Assembly (NCBI GenBank): GCA_028282885.1
Contig: JANQGX010000064.1
Location: 1 to 64,000 of the forward strand
Length of the DNA stretch: 64,000 nucleotides
Origin: SAR324 cluster bacterium
Lineage (GTDB): Bacteria; SAR324; XYD2-FULL-50-16
Direction of reading: 5' to 3'
In this document: positions 52,532-60,369 of the stretch, piece by piece
Numbering within the stretch: position 1 is the stretch's first letter
Layout of the letters: each line of letters opens with the position of its first letter
Notes under the pieces: model-generated
Seen by the model: only the letters and a program-made list of their open reading frames with translations
Databases searched by the model: none
What the model was told of the DNA's origin: nothing
Position numbers and translations under genes: made by a program

Positions 52532-53183
52532 ACAAGCCTTAAGTTCGACAGCCTGGCTACCGATCCTGGTCATAGCCCTGGCGGTTAATCTGGCTCTTTA
52601 CGGGGCTATGACCAAGCTTTCGCATCGCCGAGAGGGTGGTCTGCAAAAGCAGTATGAGAAACCGATTCTGTTGACGCTGCCTGAAAAAAAACCACTCCCG
52701 GAAAAGAAAAAGCGCAAACCTTTGAAAAAGAAAGCGCTTAAAGTGAAAAAAATGCAAACACTGACCTTGAAGCGCCCCAAAACGCCACCACCCCCCAGTT
52801 TCGAATTCAGTAAACCTTCGGGAGGCATGGCTGTGGTGCCTGTTTTTACCACCGAGATAACACAACAGCTTCCTTCGTTTGAAGCACCGCGCACCCTTTT
52901 TGATCTTTCGGAACTGGATCAGAAACCCCGCCTGTTGTATCGGGTTAACCCCATCTATCCGTACACGGCAAAGCGGCGTAATATGTCCGGCGAACTGATG
53001 CTGCAGTTTATTGTGGATAACGAGGGCAATGTCAAACAGATTGAAGTGATCAAGGCTCAACCCCAGGGAATATTTGATGAGAGTGCTATTAGCGCTGTCC
53101 AGAAATGGCGATTCAAACCCGGTTACATCCAGGGTGAAGCAGTATCAACTCGTGTTGTAGTGCCCATTAATTTCAAGATTTAA
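52524..53183 (+). CDS. tonB: TonB family protein
   Basis: The 219-residue protein has an N-terminal helix (about 8-30), a Lys/Pro-rich spacer (PLPEKKKRKPLKKK, then PKTPPPP at about 90-96) and the C-terminal TonB domain (about 130-219) with NPIYPYTAKRRNMSGELMLQF and VQKWRFKPGYIQGEAVSTRV. It couples ExbBD to outer-membrane receptors. No TonB-dependent receptor is encoded in the window, so the partners lie elsewhere. It overlaps exbD by 8 bases. Confidence 0.93.
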   Translation: MIRQALSSTAWLPILVIALAVNLALYGAMTKLSHRREGGLQKQYEKPILLTLPEKKPLPEKKKRKPLKKKALKVKKMQTLTLKRPKTPPPPSFEFSKPSGGMAVVPVFTTEITQQLPSFEAPRTLFDLSELDQKPRLLYRVNPIYPYTAKRRNMSGELMLQFIVDNEGNVKQIEVIKAQPQGIFDESAISAVQKWRFKPGYIQGEAVSTRVVVPINFKI

Positions 53184-53191
53184 GGGATAGC

Positions 53192-54433
53192 GTGACCGTG
53201 TTGACTGTTTTAAGGTCCCAAAGGGAATTCAAAGGTTGGCGAAAGCTGGTGATGATTCTGTTGTTGGTCTTTTTCACCGCCACCACAATCCCCTTGTCGG
53301 CGGAGCAGAAAAAGATGCCACGCAAACTGCAGAGGGCTCTTTACAATGCTCAGGAAGCCAATAAAAAAGGCGAGCCTGAAGAAGCCATCCGTTTTTTGGA
53401 AACCTACCTGGAAAAGTACCCGGAAGAGCCGCCTTTGATCCTTTTTACTTTTGTCGGAAGTCTCTATTTTCAAACCGATCAATATGAAAAAGCATTTGAC
53501 GCTTTTCTGAGGGCGTTCAACATGGATCCGACTAATGCTTCCATGTGCCGCAATCTAGCCGTTTTATCCTACCAAATGAACAATCTGAATCAAGCGGCTT
53601 ACTACTTCGAGAAAACCTACGATCTCTCTCCCGAAAAGGATATTGAGTTACTCTATCAGGCAGCAACGACACTATTCTCCGATAAACGATATGACAAGAC
53701 CATCCGCGTCATTAACCGATATTTGGGAATTGTTGATGAACCGAAACAGCGCTGGCTCAAACTGTTGATCTACTGTCACATGGAGAAAAAATCATGGCCG
53801 GAGGCAAAAAAAGAGATCAAGAGCTACCTGGAACGGTTTCCCGACGATGCCGAGTACTGGAATATTCTGGCAAACCTGTATCTCGAAGCGGAAGACTACC
53901 ATCAGGGCGCGGCAGCGCTTGAAATCTTCTACACTTTGTCGTCACCTGACGACAAGGCCTGGCTGGAATTGGCGGACATTTATCTCTACCTGAATGCCCC
54001 CTTGAAAGCCATTGCCTGCTATGAACGTGTCAGGGATCGATTTTTAGAACCCGTTCTGGAAAAAATCGTTTCGGCTTATTTGACCACCTGCCAATATGAT
54101 AAAGCCGTTGAGATCCTGACAGCAGCTCTGGCCGATCAGGAGACTGCCGAACGATACAAGACAAGAGGCAGGGTTTACTATGACAGCGGGTTCTATCGCG
54201 AGTCAATCGCTTCATTGAACAGAAGTCTGGAAATAGAGCCGGTCCAGGATGAAACCTATCTGCTGATCGGATACGCGGCATTGGAACTGGATGAACTGGA
54301 AAAAGCAAAAGAGGCATTTTCCAGCATCACGTCTGATCCGTACTGGAGATCCCAGGCCGATGCAGGACTGCAAATAGTCAACACTCTGCTGACAGCCAAG
54401 CGGGAAGCAGAGGAAGTGGCGGACGGCATGTAA
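53192..54433 (+). CDS. TPR-repeat protein of the TonB operon
   Basis: From a GTG start the 413-residue protein has a signal helix (about 17-36) and about nine or ten tetratricopeptide-like repeats, for example PEEAIRFLETYLEKYPEEPP and AEDYHQGAAALEIFYTLSSP. TPR proteins occur as the last gene of DUF3450-ExbB-ExbB-ExbD-TonB operons and are proposed to bind the other components in the periplasm (TtpX-like). No enzymatic motif is seen. Confidence 0.87.
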   Translation: MTVLTVLRSQREFKGWRKLVMILLLVFFTATTIPLSAEQKKMPRKLQRALYNAQEANKKGEPEEAIRFLETYLEKYPEEPPLILFTFVGSLYFQTDQYEKAFDAFLRAFNMDPTNASMCRNLAVLSYQMNNLNQAAYYFEKTYDLSPEKDIELLYQAATTLFSDKRYDKTIRVINRYLGIVDEPKQRWLKLLIYCHMEKKSWPEAKKEIKSYLERFPDDAEYWNILANLYLEAEDYHQGAAALEIFYTLSSPDDKAWLELADIYLYLNAPLKAIACYERVRDRFLEPVLEKIVSAYLTTCQYDKAVEILTAALADQETAERYKTRGRVYYDSGFYRESIASLNRSLEIEPVQDETYLLIGYAALELDELEKAKEAFSSITSDPYWRSQADAGLQIVNTLLTAKREAEEVADGM

Positions 54434-54460
54434 ACCCGGGGAACCGCTTCCCGGGTTTTC
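54434..54460 (+). terminator. Rho-independent terminator after the TonB operon
   Basis: ACCCGGG and CCCGGGT form a GC-rich stem immediately after the TPR stop codon, with loop GAACCGCTT, followed by TTTTCC. This is the clearest intrinsic terminator of the window. Confidence 0.75.
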
Positions 54461-54588
54461 CATTGAATGCCGGATCATAAAAGCTATCCGGTTTAGTCGG
54501 TTTTCTACTCAGATTTAACAAACAAGGTATTTCGGATTGCAAAGGAAACGGTGATCCCTTTGAATGCTTCAGCTACACGGATTTAAAG

Positions 54589-54798
54589 TCAAATCCAGAT
54601 TCCCGCTATGCTGTCAGAGGTGTTGCCAGCCGAGAATGCCTTTGACAGACCTACCTCATCTTCACTAACATTTAAAATTTGTAATATAGAACTCTCCATT
54701 TCGTTTGCACGAACTTCATTTGGATTTTCCGGTTGACTTTGAAGATGTTTAGAAAACTGTTCTGCAGCTTTTCTGAAATTATCTGTTTTTACAGGATT
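54589..54798 (-). pseudogene. Coding-like remnant of 69 codons without a start
   Basis: On the minus strand a frame bounded by TAA (54799-54801) and TGA (54589-54591) reads like a real protein: KAAEQFSKHLQSQPENPNE, then ILQILNVSEDEVGLSKAF, ending DSIAGIWI. There is no ATG, GTG or TTG near its beginning; the only Met is in ANEMESS. It may be the C-terminal relic of a lost gene. Unrecognised. It fills much of the 369-base gap between the TPR and FecCD genes. Confidence 0.35.
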
Positions 54799-54802
54799 TT
54801 AA

Positions 54803-55894
54803 ATGTCAAATGTAGATGCATTGAGGAATCAGAATCTTCATCTCAAGGAGATGTACAAAAGGCACCGGTTTAAGAAAAAGCTCTTTGTGATCGTCCTGAT
54901 TCCGGCTGTCATATCACTAATTGGATCGGCCATCGCATTCGGATCTGCGGATATTTCGTTTGTGGATGTTTATTTGACCATATTCCGGAAGCTGATTCCG
55001 GGATTAAACTCTCTTTCCATGGAGAGTCCGGGTCATACCCATATCATCATCTGGAAACTCAGGCTGCCGCGCATACTAATGGGATTGCTGGCGGGTATCG
55101 CCCTGGGTTCTACGGGAGCTGTTATGCAGGTTGTACTGCGCAATCCGCTTGCAGATCCTTATATGCTCGGAATTGCGTCCGCAGCCGGGTTTGGTGCATC
55201 TCTCGCCATTGTGCTTGGAGTGGGGGTTTTCGCAGGTTCTTACCTGATTATCGGCAACGCGTTTTTGTTTTCACTGATTTCATCTGCTTTGATTCTGGCC
55301 TTATCAGGAAGAAAAGGAGCTTCCCCCGAATCCATGATTCTAACCGGGCTGGCGCTGTTGTTTTTCTTTCAGGCCATGACGACAATGGTCCAGTATTTCG
55401 GTGATTCTGAAGCAGTTAAAGCCGCTGTTTTTTGGACAGTGGGCGATCTTGGCAAATCCGATTGGAATAAACTGGGAATGACCCTGCCCCTTGTTGTGAT
55501 CGGCGAAGCGATTCTGATCTGGAAATCGGGGGAACTGAACATTATGAACACGGGAGATGCCAGTGCAAAAAGCCTGGGGATTAATGTCCAGGGAACCCGT
55601 ATTTTGATGATGGTTGTCTGCTCCATTATGGTGGCCGGTGTGGTTAGTTTTACCGGAACCATCGGTTTTATCGGATTGGTGGCCCCTCACCTGGTACGAA
55701 TGATTATCGGTGCCGATAACCGAATCCTGGTTCCCGCTTCAGGACTGGTTGGAGCGGTTCTCCTGGTACTGGCAGATACCATTGCCCGTACCATCATCTC
55801 ACCCGTAATCCTCCCGGTGGGAGCGGTCACCGCTTTTCTCGGGGTGCCATTGTTTATCTATTTGATCATCAAGAAAAAGGGGGGATTTGCATGA
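54803..55894 (+). CDS. FecCD/BtuC-type ABC permease
   Basis: The 363-residue inner-membrane protein has about ten helices and the family signatures RLPRILMGLLAGIALGSTGAVMQ (over 20 residues, about 90-112), NPLADPYMLGIASAAGFGA and GTIGFIGLVAPHLVRMIIG. Such permeases take up Fe-siderophores, heme, cobalamin or, in some anaerobes, molybdate. The next gene, its ATPase, overlaps by 4 bases. No binding protein is in this operon; the lone one at 12.4 kb is a candidate. Confidence 0.9.
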   Translation: MSNVDALRNQNLHLKEMYKRHRFKKKLFVIVLIPAVISLIGSAIAFGSADISFVDVYLTIFRKLIPGLNSLSMESPGHTHIIIWKLRLPRILMGLLAGIALGSTGAVMQVVLRNPLADPYMLGIASAAGFGASLAIVLGVGVFAGSYLIIGNAFLFSLISSALILALSGRKGASPESMILTGLALLFFFQAMTTMVQYFGDSEAVKAAVFWTVGDLGKSDWNKLGMTLPLVVIGEAILIWKSGELNIMNTGDASAKSLGINVQGTRILMMVVCSIMVAGVVSFTGTIGFIGLVAPHLVRMIIGADNRILVPASGLVGAVLLVLADTIARTIISPVILPVGAVTAFLGVPLFIYLIIKKKGGFA

Positions 55895-56679
55895 AGGTAA
55901 TCGTGGAAGATCTCTATTACTCCTACCCGGGAAAAGATGTCCTGAAAGGAGTAAACCTCAACCTGAGTGAAACCGAAATCATGTGTATTGTCGGGCCTAA
56001 CGGAAGCGGTAAAAGTACTTTGGTAAAGTGCGTAGAGGGGCTGCAGAAAGCCAGATCAGGCAAGATTATGTTTGACGGGAAGGATGCTTCGGGATTCAGC
56101 CGGCCCGAGATTGCCCGGCTGATTGGTTATGTTCCCCAAAGCAGCAGTCAATTGTTCTCGTCCTCGGTATTCGATACGGTATTAATGGGTAGAAAGCCCT
56201 ACTATTCCTGGCGTTGCAGTGATGAGGACATCGATATCGTTGCAAATATCCTGCAACTGATGGAACTCGACGATCTGGCCATGGACGATTTCAACAACCT
56301 CTCAGGAGGACAGCAACAACGCGTCCTCATTGCCAGGGCGCTTGCCCAGATGCCCAAACTGCTTTTGCTTGATGAACCCACCTCCGCCCTGGATATATCC
56401 CACCAGTTGGAAGTCATGGAGATTATCTATGATCTGGTTCACTCCAGGCAGATTGGTGTGATGATGGTTATCCATGATCTCAACCTGGCCTCCCGTTATG
56501 CTGACAGTATTGTGATGCTGTATGAAGGTCGCGTCTTCGCGGACGGCTGCGCCAGGGATACATTGACTAAGTCCAACATTGAAGAGGTCTATGGTGTGGA
56601 AGCCAGCATACACGACTTGGAAGGAACTTTATCGGTAACGCCTGTCAGGCGGGTGAAGAAAGAATGGAGGCGGAATTAA
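55891..56679 (+). CDS. FecE/BtuD-type ABC ATPase
   Basis: The 262-residue ATPase has GPNGSGKST, IGYVPQSSSQ (Q-loop), NLSGGQQQRVLIARAL and LLLLDEPTSALD with the switch His in VIHDLNLASRYAD, all typical of iron-chelate and cobalamin importers. It pairs with the permease just before it. A methyltransferase gene follows after 111 bases on the same strand and may be part of the same transcript. Confidence 0.9.
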   Translation: MKVIVEDLYYSYPGKDVLKGVNLNLSETEIMCIVGPNGSGKSTLVKCVEGLQKARSGKIMFDGKDASGFSRPEIARLIGYVPQSSSQLFSSSVFDTVLMGRKPYYSWRCSDEDIDIVANILQLMELDDLAMDDFNNLSGGQQQRVLIARALAQMPKLLLLDEPTSALDISHQLEVMEIIYDLVHSRQIGVMMVIHDLNLASRYADSIVMLYEGRVFADGCARDTLTKSNIEEVYGVEASIHDLEGTLSVTPVRRVKKEWRRN

Positions 56680-56790
56680 AAAACGACAACAAAAGCAAGT
56701 GACCAGGGAAACACTTACAGTCATCGGTGCTTCTTTCATATAGACTTATCCTTAATATCTGTTCATGCGATTTATACCATTAAACGAACC

Positions 56791-57420
56791 ATGAAAATTT
56801 CAGAAAGATATCGCAATTACATTGATGAAACCGCACGAAAACCCTCGGGAAAGCGCGGAATAGGATTGTACAATGACCCAAAATCACATTACCAGGGTTT
56901 CGACATAATTGTACGCGACTTGGCATTCCGGGATCGTGATCAGTACGTGGAAATCGGCTGTGGAGGGGGTATTCTTCTGAACATGGCATTGAAAAAAGTA
57001 GAATCTGCTGCTGCCCTGGATCACAGCTCGGACATGGTGGCTTTATCCAAAAAAAACAATGCTGAAGCTGTTACCGCAGGCAGGGTTGAAATTCTCCAGG
57101 GAGATGCAACCGCCCTCCCATGGCAGGACAATAGTTTTACAACCGCCGCCAACGCCAATATGTTTTTCTTTATCACGCAACCGGAAAAGGTTCTATCCGA
57201 GATTCATCGGGTACTCAAACCCGGTGGCAGGTTCTCCATGGTTACCATGAGCAATAACCTCCTGGGAAAAATCGCTTTTGGCCTTCTATATCGCATGCGT
57301 ACCTATTCCAACCGACGGATGAAAGTCCTTCTCAAAGACGCGGGATTTACAAATATAGAGATCAGGAGTACCTTCCCTTTCTCTCAAATTTGTTACGCGG
57401 TCAAACCGGAAAAGCCGTAA
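56791..57420 (+). CDS. Class I SAM-dependent methyltransferase (first of three)
   Basis: The 209-residue cytoplasmic protein has the SAM-binding motif I VEIGCGGGILL (about 52-62), ALDHSSDMV at the motif II acid, GDATALPW (motif III) and LKPGGRFSMVTM, the Methyltransf_11 pattern. The acceptor is unknown. It follows the FecCD/FecE genes; two more unrelated class I methyltransferases lie downstream before a Nik-type importer. Together they could modify a metallophore or metalloid, but nothing in the sequence fixes this. Confidence 0.85.
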   Translation: MKISERYRNYIDETARKPSGKRGIGLYNDPKSHYQGFDIIVRDLAFRDRDQYVEIGCGGGILLNMALKKVESAAALDHSSDMVALSKKNNAEAVTAGRVEILQGDATALPWQDNSFTTAANANMFFFITQPEKVLSEIHRVLKPGGRFSMVTMSNNLLGKIAFGLLYRMRTYSNRRMKVLLKDAGFTNIEIRSTFPFSQICYAVKPEKP

Positions 57421-57424
57421 TCGA

Positions 57425-57619
57425 TTAGGGAAGAGACCTGTGCCTGTAAACATACACAGATCCTTTACCAATGGTGAGTACAGAGGATATTCCGGCGAGA
57501 TATACAACTCCCACGGCGAATTGGGTGATGCTTTGTAGTTGGTGACAGGCCCGATCCCTGAAACGGTTGGTTGAATCCCGCATCTCCGATTCGTAACAGC
57601 CCAGTTGGATCAAGCCCAT
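57425..57619 (-). CDS. Downstream membrane-helix part of an interrupted NikL-like gene
   Basis: This 64-codon frame is in the same reading frame as the NikL-like gene at 57632-57952; the TAG at 57632-57634 and four sense codons separate them. It encodes a polar stretch and one helix (QFAVGVVYLAGISSVLTI), the same layout as the C-terminal part of the intact paralogue at 43.3-43.8 kb. The simplest view is that the parent gene is split by an amber codon. Independent translation from its own ATG is possible but the ribosome site is weak. Confidence 0.45.
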   Translation of the reverse strand: MGLIQLGCYESEMRDSTNRFRDRACHQLQSITQFAVGVVYLAGISSVLTIGKGSVYVYRHRSLP

Positions 57620-57631
57620 CAGGTCACTACA

Positions 57632-57952
57632 CTACAGCAAACTGTCCCCTTCAATGGTTTTGGTATGGCCTTCACCGGCATCAAAGATAACAATAAACGG
57701 TACCGAAGGCGTCTTGAAAGTAAACTCGCTGATCTCATCCATGGTTCCCTTGACCAGAATGCGACCGGCGGTGTTTTCCACACGTATTTCCACACCTTCC
57801 GCGGAAGAGCCGTCGGAAAATCCACCTTCGCAGGTGATAGTTCCGTCTTCATTGTCGAAGCAACTGCACATAGGTGTATGGGCCAAAAGTTGCCCCAGTG
57901 GTATCAGTCCCGACAGGAGAAGACCCGTTAGGATTCTTTTCAGTTTTCTCAT
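57632..57952 (-). CDS. NikL-like periplasmic protein, truncated by an amber codon
   Basis: This 106-residue protein has a signal peptide (about 1-24), AHTPMCSCFDNEDG at the mature start, GFSDGSSAEGVEIRV and FDAGEGHTKTIEGD near the end, closely following the paralogue at 43.3 kb (MVDDNGDG, GFSDGSSGAGH, FNAGEGH). It stops where the paralogue has its linker and membrane helix. The CSC after the signal peptide is an extra possible metal ligand. GGGGGAA precedes the ATG. It pairs with the upstream DUF4198 gene as in the other copy. Confidence 0.72.
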   Translation of the reverse strand: MRKLKRILTGLLLSGLIPLGQLLAHTPMCSCFDNEDGTITCEGGFSDGSSAEGVEIRVENTAGRILVKGTMDEISEFTFKTPSVPFIVIFDAGEGHTKTIEGDSLL

Positions 57953-57965
57953 TGTTCCCCCTTAA

Positions 57966-58850
57966 CTATTTTACAGTAAATGTCAGACTGGCACCGTGAT
58001 AGACCTGTTCCGCTTTGCCATGAAGGTCCTTGAGAGGCCCATCTGGGGTGACATCATCCTTGTGATCAGTGGTAATTGCCCATTGTCCGGCACTCTGCAC
58101 CCTGAACTGTGCCTTTCCCTCAATGATATAAGACATCAGCGAGAAACCGTCACTTTGCCCGAAACCATTGCTTCTGGCCGTAATGTACTCTATGCTCTTT
58201 GCCGAAGCTGTCAGGGGTTTCCCATAAAACAGGACTGTTACTTCGACCAGATCGCCAACCCGAACATTACTCAGATCGGTTCTGGGGATTATTTCCAGGC
58301 CATGGCCGATCGGTTCGGGATTGGTCCACTTCCCAAGCGTCATAAAGGATTTGGCAAAGGCCTGGTATTTAACACTCATCAGTACTTTTTTGATACCCTT
58401 GATCTGATCTTTAGGCTTGAGTTTCAGCCGCGTGTTCCCTTTTTTATCAATGTACTGTGTATAAAAGGCCGCCTTGGAAACTGCACTGAACTGGTAAACG
58501 CCTTTGGCGCTGTCCTTTTTAAATGCCACTTTCTGAGTAGCGAGATCGCCTGCATATAAATCAAAATTGGCTGTCTCTAGGTGCGGTTTGCTTAGCTTGA
58601 AAACCGGTTTGATAAGATCGACTTTTTTTAGATTCGGATCCAGCACCTCTAAACGCTCGATGGCAACCCTTCCGTTGGGTGAGGTCAGAATATCATCCAT
58701 GGGCAATGAATGGCCCCAGCCCAGTGAAATTATGGCATGAGGCGGTTGGTGTACGTGGGACTCAAAAACATTCAACCACACGGAATGAGCACTCGCTGTT
58801 GATGTGAAGGCAAAAAAGGCAAGGGCAATCAGGATTCCTATTTTTTTCAT
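57966..58850 (-). CDS. DUF4198 (NikK-like) periplasmic protein, second copy
   Basis: From the ATG at 58850 (GGAG six bases before) the protein has 294 residues with a signal peptide ending TASAHSVWLN, so the mature chain begins with His as in other DUF4198 proteins. It has HVHQPPHAIISLGWGHSLP and YHGASLTFTVK near the end, and further His in between. It probably binds Ni(II) or Co(II), or delivers it, in the periplasm. A 15-base motif shared with 13564-13578 lies just upstream, so expression is probably metal-regulated. Confidence 0.8.
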   Translation of the reverse strand: MKKIGILIALAFFAFTSTASAHSVWLNVFESHVHQPPHAIISLGWGHSLPMDDILTSPNGRVAIERLEVLDPNLKKVDLIKPVFKLSKPHLETANFDLYAGDLATQKVAFKKDSAKGVYQFSAVSKAAFYTQYIDKKGNTRLKLKPKDQIKGIKKVLMSVKYQAFAKSFMTLGKWTNPEPIGHGLEIIPRTDLSNVRVGDLVEVTVLFYGKPLTASAKSIEYITARSNGFGQSDGFSLMSYIIEGKAQFRVQSAGQWAITTDHKDDVTPDGPLKDLHGKAEQVYHGASLTFTVK

Positions 58851-58870
58851 ATTCATCTCCGGGAAAAGTT

Positions 58871-58888
58871 ATTTCGCTTTTACGAATT
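58871..58888. promoter_or_regulatory. Candidate operator ATTTCG-CTTTTA-CGAATT
   Basis: The 15-mer TTTCGCTTTTACGAA at 58872-58886 is identical to 13564-13578. It lies about 20 bases upstream of the DUF4198 start at 58850, where a bound repressor would block transcription or initiation. Confidence 0.5.
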
Positions 58889-59010
58889 TTATATTTGGTA
58901 TATAATGATTAAATTGTAAAAACACTAACGCTGAAATGTCAACAGACAAAATTAATGTGAAAGCCGATAATTTCGGGACAAAGTGATTTTACCTGTATTA
59001 TCGAGTCATC

Positions 59011-59256
59011 AAAATCGAAGCGACGAGTGAATCACGGATTTTTGGAGAGTTTGGAACAGACGACAACCAAATATTTTTACCATGAATCCATCTTAGAGTT
59101 TTTTTGGCTTTTTCTGTAACTCTATTGGCTATGATCCATGGGGATACGTAGACAACCGGTTGTTAGCCTGCACGAGTTAAAATAATATCGCGCTGCAATC
59201 GGTAACAACAGGTGTTCTGCTGAACAGGCGATTAAAACAGGTGTGGTGGTTTTTTA
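59011..59256 (+). repeat. Intergenic element shared with 48306-48510 (possible structured RNA)
   Basis: AAAATCG, AGCGAC and TGAATC at the 5' end, CCATGAATC at 59080-59088 and GGTGGTTTTTTA at 59245-59256 follow the same order as in the copy at 48.3 kb; the middle part is about 44 bases longer here. It ends 52 bases before the methyltransferase start. The final T6 run could act as an intrinsic terminator or attenuator. Confidence 0.4.
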
Positions 59257-59307
59257 AATCATCTAAATTTTCAACTATTTATAATTATTGTATATTGTGG
59301 GCTTATC

Positions 59308-59955
59308 ATGGACAGTAACAGACAGCAACGAGAGAGAAAGTTCTGGGATCGATTTGCAGCGAAGTATGACCCCTTTGCGAAGTCGGTAGAAAACACCTAC
59401 GAAAAGATCATTACCAATATCCGACCACGTTTGGACAAATCCAGCCGAATATTGGAGATAGGAGCCGGAACAGGAATTATATCTTTTCAATTGGCGCCAG
59501 ATGTAAGTGAAGTACACGGCTGTGATATCTCTCCCGGTATGATTGAAGTGGCCAAGACCAAGCTGAAAGCCTCCGATCTGACCAATGTCGTATTGTCAGT
59601 ACAGGACGGCTACAACCTTAACTACGATCAGGGATCATTCGATCTGGTGATCATCTCCAATGTTCTCCATGTAATGGAGTCTCCGGAAAAAGCACTTGTT
59701 TCGGTCAAAAGGGTCTTGAAAAGCGATGGCTTTCTGATTTGCCCGACGTACTGCCACGGAGCCAGTCTGAAAGCCCGGTGTATCTCGTTCCTCATGTCCC
59801 TGACAGGATTCAGGGCCCATCATAAATGGACTGTTGAAGGTTTCCGCCGGTTTTTGGAAGAACATCAGTTCCACCTTGAGCAATACGATGTCATTGCCGA
59901 CAAGATTCCAGTTGCTTTCGCTGTTGCCAATTGTAAAGGGATTGCTGATAGCTAA
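59308..59955 (+). CDS. Class I SAM-dependent methyltransferase (second of three)
   Basis: This 215-residue protein has RQQRERKFWDRFAAKYDPFA at its start, motif I ILEIGAGTGIIS (about 48-59), GCDISPGMIEVAK (motif II) and VLKSDGFLICPTYCHG, typical of ubiquinone/arsenite-type small methyltransferases. Two cysteines follow (YCHG, RCIS). The substrate is unknown. It is preceded by the shared leader element at 59.0-59.3 kb and followed by a 414-base gap. Confidence 0.85.
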   Translation: MDSNRQQRERKFWDRFAAKYDPFAKSVENTYEKIITNIRPRLDKSSRILEIGAGTGIISFQLAPDVSEVHGCDISPGMIEVAKTKLKASDLTNVVLSVQDGYNLNYDQGSFDLVIISNVLHVMESPEKALVSVKRVLKSDGFLICPTYCHGASLKARCISFLMSLTGFRAHHKWTVEGFRRFLEEHQFHLEQYDVIADKIPVAFAVANCKGIADS

Positions 59956-60369
59956 TGTTGATAATACGTTTCAACATTCTCATGTTAAGAGCAACCTTTA
60001 GTGAAACAACATGAAATCATGAATTTTCGTTTTCAACTTTGTATTACCAGAGTACAGAGTCTCGGAGCATAATAATGCCTGAAAAGTTTATTGGAAATCT
60101 GTTTTAATAATCTGCTTGGGTGTTTTTCAATCGAAATCATTTAATGGAAGGAGTCATTTATTGCGATGTCCGGTGATTCTCATAATCAATTCTCGTTCCT
60201 AACCAATATAAACCAATGGCCTGAAACCAGTCTGTGAGCCCGAAGGTAAATTTTGTATTGACGAATAGATTTTTTTCCGTTAGAAAATTTAATATATAAA
60301 TTTTAGATATTATTTACTTATTTTATTTATAAATGACATGCAAATTCAAAAGGTGGATTCGGGGATCAA
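59956..60369. other. AT-rich intergenic region with a possible promoter
   Basis: These 414 bases contain no gene I can support. TTGACG at 60258-60263 with TAGAAA 17 bases later could be a promoter for the next gene. A perfect inverted repeat, AAAATTTA/TAAATTTT around ATATA at 60284-60304, immediately follows and might be an operator. Confidence 0.35.

Larger units (their letters stand above)
58851..59307. other. Divergent intergenic region holding an operator and a shared element
   Basis: The 457 bases between the leftward DUF4198 gene and the rightward methyltransferase contain the candidate operator at 58871-58888 and the element at 59011-59256. I see no protein-coding gene in the rest. 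Confidence 0.45.

Noticed and set aside
54699-54714. TTTCG-TTTGCA-CGAAC inverted repeat as a regulator site for the FecCD operon
   Set aside because: It resembles the operator form but lies inside the protein-like relic, where the same bases encode a plausible peptide. I left it out of the site list.
57632-57634. Pyrrolysine at the amber codon of the NikL-like gene
   Set aside because: There is no PYLIS-like evidence, and pyrrolysine is mostly confined to methylamine methyltransferases. A nonsense mutation is simpler.
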